Of a DNA stretch of 64,000 nucleotides, positions 56,701 through 64,000 are shown piece after piece. This DNA comes from Volutella citrinella (taxonomy: Eukaryota > Ascomycota > Sordariomycetes > Hypocreales > Nectriaceae). The stretch's first letter is position 1, and each line of letters starts with the position of its first letter. The translations under genes and the position numbers were made by a program. The notes beneath the pieces were generated by a model. It saw only the letters and a list, made by a program, of their open reading frames with translations. It was not told the origin of the DNA and searched no databases. Location: NCBI GenBank assembly GCA_034401135.1, contig JAWZSP010000003.1, forward strand, positions 5,601,093 to 5,665,092, in the 5' to 3' direction.

Positions 56701-58498
56701 ATTTCTTCGAGCGAGCGTTAATCGGTATTGCTTCCTGTTCGAGCACATCAAGTCCCAGACAGGGTTAAAGTACTCACTTCCCGAGACGATCACCATGGCC
56801 GTGGCGCTCCGCGGACTTCGCTTCAGCTACGACTCGTCATTGATCGGCAGTGAGAGTGTGCTGTGGAGCGACAGGTGGGAGTCAACACGGCGCACTCGTA
56901 CGCAAGAGGGGGGCACCGAAGAGACAAAGACGCAGCGGGAAGGTCTGGGTCTGGGCAAAACCTCGAAGCTGCATGGATTTGGCTGGTGGCTGCCGGGGAA
57001 GTTTGACTGGAACATCTGGCGATTCCACTCGGAAGTGGGGGATCGACTGGCCGTCGGAAACGATCTGCTCCGTCAGGACTACAAACGGCAGTGGCAAGTG
57101 CTCAAGGACATCCGGGATGTCCACGTACGTATGTGGCAGGCCCAGAGCTGGGTCGGCCGATTCCAGGTAATGGAGAACGCGGCAGCTAAAAGGGTATGGC
57201 TCGAGTATCTCCATTCGACCGTTATCGAGCTCTTCCAACGCGATGTCTGGCGCGTGGCCCTTAAGAGCACAAAATGGAAGACGGGCTCCGACGTCACAGA
57301 TGAGGCCGCCAGTCGCTATCCCGACTCCGATGCGCCCAACCTTTGCTACGATGGACTCTGTGATCTATTCCATGACCGGATGAGCGATACCAGCCACACT
57401 TGGCCTCACTTGATTACCGGGAATAAGCTACGATCGACGGAGGTGATGGACTTGTTTCACGATCTGTTCTCCCACAGCAGTTCGCATACAGCCCTAGGAG
57501 AGCGGAAAGGGTGGTATTCACTCCCTTTTCGGATTGCAGCACGGCGCAGTATCGAACTTATCACATTCTACTTTGGTCTCGTAGAGGCCCAACGATGGTA
57601 TAAGGACCTCAGTCGATTAGTCTTCCTCACTCACTGGATCTTGCCTTGGCCATCATCTACAGAGCTTATCGGCACCACGAAGGAAAATAAGCAGAAGGAC
57701 TTGAAGCGGCGGCTGATGTGGGCATCGATCATCTATATCGAGCCGACTAGCACGTCTCTGGGTTTTCCCAATCCTACCGTAGCACCGCGTAAGCTCGAGG
57801 ACCCAGACGTGCGCATCTCTGTACAAAGCAGCCTTTCACGGGTACTGGCACCTTTATGCCGCCAGCGATTTGGCGGTTCAGGTTGGAAAGACGACGAGGA
57901 CAACACAAACAGCCAGTTTCATTGGTCGACGCGCGACTTGCTTTTGAGCTCGAATCAGACAGTGCATATAGACGCATTGCGGCTGGGTCGTGCTGTAGAG
58001 CCGTACAACAATGGCAGCTTGTTTCCCGTCGTCGAAGGTGGCCGACCGCCGCAGCTTCGTCTGGTCAGCGCCATACGCAAGAAGACTCTGGACGAGCTTG
58101 AGGCTGTATTCAACAAGACGCTGGAGGCAGATCAGGCTAGGCGGCAGCGTAAGATCAGCATGGCGCGGTCCAGCCAAGCAGTCTACACGTCTTCCCCCAC
58201 GGCATCCTTCCCGTCTCGCCACTCGGTGGCCGTGGCAAGCGAGTCAACGGTATCTCGAGCTGGATCTACCGGATTTTCACAAGGATCTATTTGTTTGGAA
58301 GAAATTCGAGAACAGCGTCGATTGGTGTTAGAGAAGCTATTAGAGGAGGAGGATGAAGATGCCTCTAATACATCGGACGGGACCGAGGGGACAGCCTTCA
58401 CCATACAGACTATGGACAGCACGGGCTCGTGGCGGCCGCAGAAACGGCTAAGGAAGCAAGTCAAGCAGGAACGGGAAGAAAAGAAAAGAAACGCCTGA
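53774..58498 (+). CDS. Very large subtelomeric protein, family not recognised
   Basis: Two same-frame open stretches, 53774-54394 and 54398-58498, separated by one TAA at 54395. An in-phase intron 54372-54431 (GTTGGT donor, CTGAC branch, CATAG acceptor, 60 bp) would remove the stop and give 1554 residues. If it is not spliced, the downstream ATG at 54422 opens a 1358-residue protein. The N-terminus is basic with an AT-hook-like PRRRGRPK and a charged helix (EEQRAERRRALERARSYR), then about 300 residues of Ser/Gln/Pro-rich disorder. From about residue 500 on it is a large folded region rich in Trp and Arg (FYITLQPQYLDALW, TYIDIGRQCTP, WRRRLQWSR, GFGWWLPGKFDWNIW). The C-terminus ends in a basic nuclear-localisation-like tail (QKRLRKQVKQEREEKKR). 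GC-rich, no RIP. I do not recognise a transposase, helicase or polymerase motif. A nuclear, DNA-associated role is inferred from the basic ends only. Confidence 0.75.
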
Positions 58499-58626
58499 AT
58501 GCAAACGCGGGGTTCGTATACGTATAGCGAGAGCATGTCCATAGAAACCTCATATCAAAGAGTAGCGTAGATTCAGGCTAGATATCATTTATCTGGCCGA
58601 TAATAATCACACATTTGTCAAGTGTG

Positions 58627-58641
58627 CCTAAAGCCTTTAGG
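58627..58641. terminator. Short perfect inverted repeat between convergent genes
   Basis: CCTAAAG (58627-58633), one base, CTTTAGG (58635-58641). It lies just beyond the stop of the small minus-strand ORF and about 130 bp after the large gene, in the convergent 3' region. It may be structural or part of a 3' end signal; this is a guess from position. Confidence 0.3.
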
Positions 58642-58643
58642 GC

Positions 58644-58808
58644 TTATCCTCGATGTCGTCTAGAGGCTAGGTGGCCTATCTCAGTTTGGGTGTCCGTAAG
58701 AGCGTTGGCAGCCCGTATACTAGCGTGCTCATCGCAGAAGTTGAGCTGCTTCTTAAGCAGATCGATCGTGGCTAGTATATCGACATCCATAGCATTCTTC
58801 TCCGTCAT
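58644..58808 (-). CDS. Possible small protein, 54 residues
   Basis: ATG at 58808 to TAA at 58646-58644, convergent with the large gene. The sequence is soluble and helix-friendly with a heptad-like pattern (DILATIDLLKKQLNFCDEH, ALTDTQTEIGHLAS), quite unlike the hydrophobic plus-strand frame opposite it. No family recognised. Short length and lack of a known relative keep confidence low. It could also be the last exon of a longer minus-strand gene whose upstream part I cannot trace. Confidence 0.35.
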   Translation of the reverse strand: MTEKNAMDVDILATIDLLKKQLNFCDEHASIRAANALTDTQTEIGHLASRRHRG

Positions 58809-59310
58809 GATTGGGTTTGAACTTTTTGCTCGAGGTTAAATGGCATAAAAGAGTGTGTCAAGGGTATGTAGGGAGAGTAAAAACAGAAGGGATGGCATGA
58901 GGGGCGAGACGATTAGGGGGGCAAGAGTTCAAGGGCGGCGGTCAGTGGAACATGTCTCGGAATAGTATTGATGCGGATTCGAAGTTGGCCCTACGCCCTG
59001 CTCTGTAGACACACGATGAGCACGATGAGGATCATATTTACAGAAGGTTGCGCATATATATGAAGTTACAGCTCTATGTCATATGGCGAGGCCCGTATAC
59101 CCCACAAGAGGATTTGATTGCTGTATCTACAGGGAGTGTACGTCGTTGGCTAGGTGCGTGGCGAGACAGCCAATAATCAGTGCAGTTGGTTGACGTGGCA
59201 TCACAAATACCCCGCAGTATCCACCACCGCCTCACTCTTCTCTTCCTCTTTACATCAACAGTCATCAGGTCGCGTACGAAATATAAAAGCCCGAAGTCTT
59301 GACGGTGAGA
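58809..59310. promoter_or_regulatory. Intergenic region upstream of zinc/coiled-coil gene
   Basis: About 500 bp. An AATATAAAAGCC TATA-like element at 59279-59290 lies about 25 bp before the ATG at 59311. Nothing else supported. Confidence 0.4.
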
Positions 59311-60548
59311 ATGAATACATCGGAGTCGAATCTACCAGCAACAACGGGGGCTGCACTGGCTCCATGTTCTCGATGCGGTCCGGAGGACGCTCAACAGACG
59401 CTACTGATCTGTGCGACATGCCTCACTCGCGATGAATTGACCGAGCCTCATTCAACGGGTCCAAGTGACCAAGATGTCTATCACGCTCTAAAAAGCGTCT
59501 TTAAGAACACCAAGCCGCAACGCGCAAAGGAAAGAAACTTTATCAAGAACAGGATCCAGAGGTGTCAAGGCCAAGAATGTATCCAATTAATGGATCGCTT
59601 CGACGAGGATCTTATCATTGCAAAGGCTAAGCAGCTGATTCTCAATGGTGCATTTCGAGATTCTGAGAAAGCAGCAGAACTAGGGCTGCTGGGTACGCAG
59701 GAGATGGAAAACTCAAGTTCAGGTAAGCGGTACCCGTCTTTACATCGATTTAAAATACCTGACCAGCATTATTAGGAGAACCCTTATTGCCGACTCATTT
59801 TCTTACAGATCTCTCATACCCAGCACAGCATGCAATTATGTGCAGGCTGCAGGCGGCTCTGGAAAACCTCTGCTATGCTTTTGCACAAGAAAATATGCAA
59901 GAAACGTTACAGGCACGTGGGTGGAAGTGCGCCGAGTTGGTCCAACTTAGTCAATGGGTGGATGAATTCCGGGAAGACCTCACCTATCTTACTGCAAGAG
60001 GCAACACTGATCAGAGGACGCTGGAAGGACTACTCCAGTCAGTGGCCAGAATCCAACCTACTGCGGAGGGGCGTGTTCCTATGTCCTCCAGGAATCTGCA
60101 AGCTCTCCTATCCACGGCCCATGCTTTTTCCGAGCTGCTCGATACCGGGGCACAGCACGCCGATGTGATCAAGAGGCTGTATGATGAAACTCAGATGGCG
60201 TTCACATCCATTGTCGAGAACACACGCACGTTAGAGTCGAAGCTGGATAATGAGCTATCGAAAATTAGTGATAAGAAGTCGGATTTAGAGGATAGGCTGC
60301 TAAGGATTCAGGAGGAGCTGGCGGTTTTAAACAAGGACGAGCGTGCTGCGCTGGCTATGTATATTGCCAAACGCGACGAACATGCTGCTCTTGTAGGGGA
60401 GCGACTTGTTGTGAGCGTTAAGAAAATGAACCTGGTGGGCTATTCCTGCTTGGGGCTCGGAGACTTGGGTCCGGTGGACCTTTTAAGCGAGCCTGGTGTA
60501 CGAACCCCAGAGGAGGAGGAGGGAGTAGGAGGAGGAATGGGAAGGTAG
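59311..60548 (+). CDS. Zinc-ribbon-like and coiled-coil protein, function unknown
   Basis: 383 residues, exons 59311-59722 and 59809-60548 (86 bp intron, GTAAGC donor, TTACAG acceptor). The N-terminus has two Cys pairs (CSRCGPEDAQQ, then ICATCL) that could bind one zinc ion, then a basic region (KNTKPQRAKERNFIKNRIQRC). The second exon is mostly helical. Residues about 290-345 form a clear coiled coil (LESKLDNELSKISDKKSDLEDRLLRIQEEL). The C-terminus ends in a Glu/Gly-rich tail. I do not recognise the family. The gene is intact and codirectional with the large gene and the RNase HI gene. Confidence 0.72.
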
Positions 60549-61130
60549 TGGTTCAAGTTACTGCTGTTTTTTTCCATAATGTAAGCACTATAATGATACT
60601 GGATGGCTGAAAAGTATATATTAGGGCTACCTTAATCCTACCTTTTTACCACATAGCAATGAAGCTACAGTTCTATAGTACTATCAGGCTGTCCTGCGGC
60701 TTGCCGCTTTCACAGCAAATTTAGGCTATAGAGAGACATAATGAACTGGTTATACAGTAGTTGGAACTATCTAAAACCCGGTCTTCGTGCCCTTAGTGGC
60801 ATATATAATCGTTTATTGTGGTAATGCATCAGTAGGTCATATGTCAGCTGCTGCATGTTGGGCAGCCTAGTTGGGCAACCTCGTTGGGCAGCCTCGTTGG
60901 GCAGCCTTATTGGCCAGCCTTGTTCGGCCGGCCTTATTCAGCCAACCCCGCCTGTATGACTCTTTTGTTCTTTCTGTATCACCCCGCCTTTTCACCGAAA
61001 GTGGCCACTTTGCATTTTGCTTGTTGCACACAGCCCAGCGCACCCTTTAGTAAGGGTTCCTTCCGCTCGTCAATCGCTCTTCATGTCATTTTTTCCCTAA
61101 TTACCTTTGCTCTACATCGGCTGGTTCCTT
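60549..61130. promoter_or_regulatory. Intergenic region upstream of RNase HI
   Basis: 582 bp. Contains the 13 bp tandem repeat and a C/T-rich stretch before the ATG at 61131. No other gene seen. Confidence 0.4.
60856..60946 (+). repeat. 13-14 bp tandem repeat, ~6 copies
   Basis: Consecutive units of the form GTTGGGCAGCCTC, then diverging toward the right (TATTGGCCAGCCT, TGTTCGGCCGGCCT, TATTCAGCC). The centre is exact over two units. It lies about 190 bp upstream of the RNase HI start. Confidence 0.8.
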
Positions 61131-61787
61131 ATGCGAAAGGCACACCGCAAACCGCAGTCACGGAAGGGGCAGCAGAGTCGACTGTTTGATGTTGCTGCTC
61201 TATTTGGAGAGGACGTAACACCTGACGACGTGGAAATCTGTGACGATAAGCTTTGGGTCAACGTGGCATGCGATAATGCAAGCCCTTGTGGGGTTTGTGA
61301 TTGTCGAACGTCGCACTTAGACAGCATCGTGATTGCCGTCGACGGCGCTTGCAAGGGCAATGGGACACCACTCGCACGAGCGGCGGTGGGTGTGTTTGTC
61401 GGCGCGGCATCAGCATACAACCAGAGCCGCCTACTACAAAGCAACCCAGCCACGAATCAGATTGCCGAGTTAGAGGCTGGAGTGCTTGGTCTTGAACAGG
61501 CTCTCAACATCCAGAGGAACAGGCTCTCCGATGAATCACTTTCTCAAGTGGTTATCAAGGCAGACTCAGAGTACTTGGTCAAGGGTATGACGGAGTGGAT
61601 CTTTAAGTGGCAGGCCAATGGTTACCGGACTGCAAAGGGGACCCCTGTTGCTAATATGGAATTATTTCGGAAACTCGAGGGGCTAGTGAAGGACTTAGGG
61701 AGTATTGGCGTCGAAGTACTGTTCTGGCATGTAAGACGCTATTATAATAAAGAGGCAGACGAGCTGGCTAATAGAGCTTTTACATAA
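61131..61787 (+). CDS. Ribonuclease HI, free-standing
   Basis: 218 residues, intronless, first ATG of the frame. C-terminal ~160 residues are a type 1 RNase H fold with all four catalytic acids: Asp in IAVDGACKGNG, Glu in AELEAGVLGLEQAL, Asp in IKADSEYLVKGM and Asp in KEADELANRAF. The YRTAKGTPVANMELF segment fits the fungal RNase H1-like group. There is no obvious hybrid-binding domain; the first 70 residues are basic then acidic with four Cys (CDNASPCGVCDC). It is intact, far from any reverse transcriptase and 2 kb from the telomere. It degrades RNA in RNA-DNA hybrids, so a role at telomeric R-loops or in a mobile unit is possible, but neither is shown. Confidence 0.9.
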   Translation: MRKAHRKPQSRKGQQSRLFDVAALFGEDVTPDDVEICDDKLWVNVACDNASPCGVCDCRTSHLDSIVIAVDGACKGNGTPLARAAVGVFVGAASAYNQSRLLQSNPATNQIAELEAGVLGLEQALNIQRNRLSDESLSQVVIKADSEYLVKGMTEWIFKWQANGYRTAKGTPVANMELFRKLEGLVKDLGSIGVEVLFWHVRRYYNKEADELANRAFT

Positions 61788-61884
61788 TAGTTGGCGAGGA
61801 AATTAGGAAGGGGGGTTAAAAAACTTGGCTGGTTAGGGTTATAAGTGCTAGCTGTTCGCCTAGTCTCGCATTAATATGGTTCCG

Positions 61885-62023
61885 AGACAAATCTCATCTC
61901 GAGAAACTCGATGAGCTGGTGAAGACCTTGAACAGTGTTGGCATCGAAGTCCTGTTCTGGCATGTATTGCGCAAATTCAACGAAAACGCAGACAGGCTGG
62001 CCAAGAGGCAGTCGACTGGTTGA
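61885..62023 (+). pseudogene. Second, truncated RNase HI copy (3' end only)
   Basis: Frame from 61892 reads HLEKLDELVKTLNSVGIEVLFWHV then KFNENADRLAKR and stops at 62021-62023. It aligns with the last 40 residues of the upstream gene (KLEGLVKDLGSIGVEVLFWHV, KEADELANRAF) including the final catalytic Asp. The differences are spread over all codon positions, so this is an old duplicate, not a recent copy. The rest of the domain is missing. Confidence 0.8.
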
Positions 62024-62039
62024 GGGCTATCATCAATGA

Positions 62040-62262
62040 AGTTAAAGTAGTCTCTTGCTGCATTGTGTAGGTCGTTTCGAGTGATATCTCGACGGCTGAT
62101 GGCGCTTGCTATGACTGGAGCCCTCTGATGAATGAGAAGGCGATGGGCTGTGTAAGACTTAGCGGTCGAGATGAGGGTGAGGTCGGAGTATTGGCCGGTG
62201 CTTAGGGCACTGAGAGTGAGTTGATCTAGGGTACACGCGCAGTGGGGAAAAGGGCGGAGCAC
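62040..62262 (-). pseudogene. BTB/POZ domain fragment
   Basis: Minus-strand frame with TGQYSDLTLISTAKSYTAHRLLIHQRAPV, the start of a fungal BTB/POZ domain (the usual S-D-L-T-I...H+xVL pattern). It has no ATG start and runs on into sequence antisense to the RNase HI remnant. The remaining domain and any downstream part are missing. Short and degraded, hence moderate confidence. Confidence 0.5.
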
Positions 62263-63040
62263 CTCTGGAAAGAAGCGAGCAGCTAGTCCATAGCTAAGGA
62301 GCGTAAGGTGGTAGGAGGAGGAGACTCGGCGCAGGTCACTCTTGGTTCGGATGGAGACGAGTGAAACAGCTCGGGAAAGAGTAGGCGGGCGTCGTAAATG
62401 GACTCAAAGACGCTTTCCTTCAAGAGGTACTAGAGAGCCTCGACAAGTGTCTAATCGGAGAAATAGAGGACGGAAAGACGATGACGAGTTACAAGGTGTT
62501 GAATGAGTTTAATCTTGCGTATCTTTGCGTTATTTGGCTGGGTAAATACTTGCCGACAAGGGGCAGAGCTATAGACGGCGCGATAATGTGTTCGGTGTCT
62601 TGGTCTAGGGTAGGGTTCACAGGTAACCCTAACCCTACACCGAGTGTCAAGGACGGTCAACAGTGAGGGCCTCTCGTTGGCGGAGCCGTTGTTATGCCGG
62701 AGGTCAGTAGTGTAGGGTTAAAAGAAGGCACTGCCTTGTTTCTAGTAAGGTCTAATGTCACCGTGCGTTCCGGACAGCCGACGTAGGGTTACGGACAAGA
62801 AAAGGGAAAGGTGTTTCAATTTATCTACAACAAGGAGTTATTGCGACGGCACCGGGGGTACGTTAAGGCACTGTTACGGCATGGGGTGACGCACACGCTA
62901 GCGAGACCGAGCTGGACTGGCAGGTCCTACGCCCAACCGTACATCTAATCCTACGGGTGACGGTACGGGCAGGCTGAAGGCAAGGAGGTGACCCTAACCC
63001 TAGAGCAGCCCCCAGGGGGGCCACTACAACTACAACCCCA
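62263..63040. other. Subtelomeric non-coding sequence with interstitial telomere motifs
   Basis: No gene supported. CCCTAA doublets occur at about 62624-62638 and 62988-63002. The first is preceded by an inverted counterpart, AGGGT (62608-62616), making a small AGGGTT/AACCCT palindrome. Confidence 0.55.
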
Positions 63041-63044
63041 ACCC

Positions 63045-63190
63045 TACCTACGACTACGACTACGACTACAACTACGACTACGACTACGACTACAACTATA
63101 ACTACGACTACAACTACAACTACGACTACGACTACAACTACGACTACGACTACAACTACGACTACGACTATAACTACAACAACGACTGCA
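63045..63190. repeat. (ACTACR)n microsatellite
   Basis: About 145 bp of hexanucleotide and trinucleotide-like repeat, alternating CTACGA and CTACAA units with occasional CTATAA. It decays into ACAACGACTGCAACTGCGACG on the right. Confidence 0.95.
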
Positions 63191-63858
63191 ACTGCGACGG
63201 CAAGTAGAGCTACAAGGCTGAGGAGTGTAGAGTGAGGTAAGCAGCCGCGGTAAGGGTTAAGGACAAGGAGACTAACTGTAGGTAGCAGGCTGGTTGCGTC
63301 TACCCCAACCTACCGCCTGGCCTGTTGAACCCTAACGTGTACAGCGGTACAAGCTGTAGAAGAGCAGTGAGCAGAGGCGTAGGGTGCTTAGTGTTGTGGA
63401 AGAGAGTGAAGAGTGCTAGTAGAGTTGTGCAGGGGGGGTTGAAGAGTGGTAGAAACAGGACGGGGGTAGAGACAAGGAGCTAAGAGAGAAGTAGGGTGTT
63501 AAAGTAGGTGGCACTGGGGTGTTTTAGACAGCGACGTCGACTTTTGGACGGACAGGAGAAGTGAAGGGGTGGGAGTGGTAGTAAGACTAGAGAGTGAGGT
63601 GGAAAGGGCAGAGGAGGGTAAGGAGAGAGGAGTTAAAGAGGGCTAACCTCTGAGGTGTGTAAGGGCGCTGGCGGCAGTAAAAGTTGAAGAGCTAGGGTTG
63701 AGGTGTTAAGAAGGGTGTGGTACCGAGTCTAAACTAACCGCTAACCGCTGAAGAAGGAGGGCGCGCCGGCGGCACGTTCGGGGTTGGAGTTAGGCTTAAC
63801 AGGGTGGTTTAGGGTTCCGTGGAAAGCGTTCACGACAGTAAGCGAGTTTGCGTCGCAA
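63191..63858. other. Purine-rich telomere-proximal sequence
   Basis: About 670 bp with strong G+A bias on the plus strand (GAAGAGTGAAGAGTGCTAG, GGAGGGTAAGGAGAGAGG), in the same sense as the G-rich telomere strand. No open reading frame or known family is visible. Confidence 0.6.
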
Positions 63859-64000
63859 GGGTTAGGGTTAGGGTTAGGGTTAGGGTTAGGGTTAGGGTTA
63901 GGGTTAGGGTTAGGGTTAGGGTTAGGGTTAGGGTTAGGGTTAGGGTTAGGGTTAGGGTTAGGGTTAGGGTTAGGGTTAGGGTTAGGGTTAGGGTTAGGGT
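63859..64000 (+). repeat. Telomere, (TTAGGG)n
   Basis: 142 bp of uninterrupted TTAGGG, about 23.7 units, running to the window end with the G-rich strand 5' to 3' outward. This orientation is that of a right chromosome end. All units are perfect, as expected for a terminal array maintained by telomerase. Confidence 0.99.

Noticed and set aside
62451..62666. Short frames on both strands before the telomere
   Set aside because: About 60-70 residues, basic, no domain, and one includes telomere-like repeat sequence.

Overview
The window is the right-hand end of a chromosome from a filamentous ascomycete (Pezizomycotina, probably a Sordariomycete; I do not name a species). Three things support this: short 48-108 bp spliceosomal introns with CTAAC/CTGAC-like branch sites, fungal-only families (Zn2Cys6 and fungal_trans regulators, Dal5-type permeases, helo/SesA-ankyrin proteins), and a terminal TTAGGG array reading out of the window at base 64000. 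Between genes and telomere lies a TA-saturated block in which CAA/CAG codons have become TAA/TAG, the signature of repeat-induced point mutation (RIP). Exon junctions below were worked out by hand; every multi-exon CDS listed sums to a whole number of codons. 

Layout. (A) 1-14.6 kb: a group of oxidative enzymes around a Zn2Cys6 regulator: Baeyer-Villiger monooxygenase (cut by the window edge), regulator, flavin monooxygenase fused to a membrane domain, alpha/beta hydrolase, aldehyde dehydrogenase, zinc alcohol dehydrogenase and a small membrane protein. Four of these have the activities needed to turn a cyclic ketone into a dicarboxylic acid (ketone to lactone to hydroxy acid to oxo acid to diacid). 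(B) 15.0-17.1 kb: a wreck of three gene fragments in one orientation (amidase 5' end, FMN-dependent 2-hydroxyacid dehydrogenase middle, M20 amidohydrolase 3' end). (C) 18-29.3 kb: Dal5-like transporter, helo/SesA-ankyrin protein, second Zn2Cys6 regulator divergent from a FAD monooxygenase, and an old yellow enzyme. (D) 29.8-45.6 kb: LamB/YcsF protein, amino-acid permease, C2H2 plus fungal_trans regulator, GABA aminotransferase, succinate-semialdehyde dehydrogenase and a biotin-dependent urea-carboxylase-like protein. Together these form a complete lactam/omega-amino-acid route (lactam to GABA to succinic semialdehyde to succinate) with its own transporter and regulator. 

(E) 45.77-53.38 kb: RIP-destroyed DNA, first a tandem array of about 74 bp units, then a Ty3/Gypsy element whose gag, RT, RNase H and integrase are still readable through stops. 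(F) 53.38-64 kb: an abrupt return to normal composition and an undamaged subtelomeric segment: a 44 bp tandem repeat, a very large unrecognised protein with an AT-hook-like start, a tiny convergent ORF, a zinc-ribbon/coiled-coil protein, a free-standing RNase HI with a second partial copy, a BTB fragment, interstitial telomere motifs, an (ACTACR)n microsatellite and the telomere. This gene set next to the telomere is the part I find least explained by known families.
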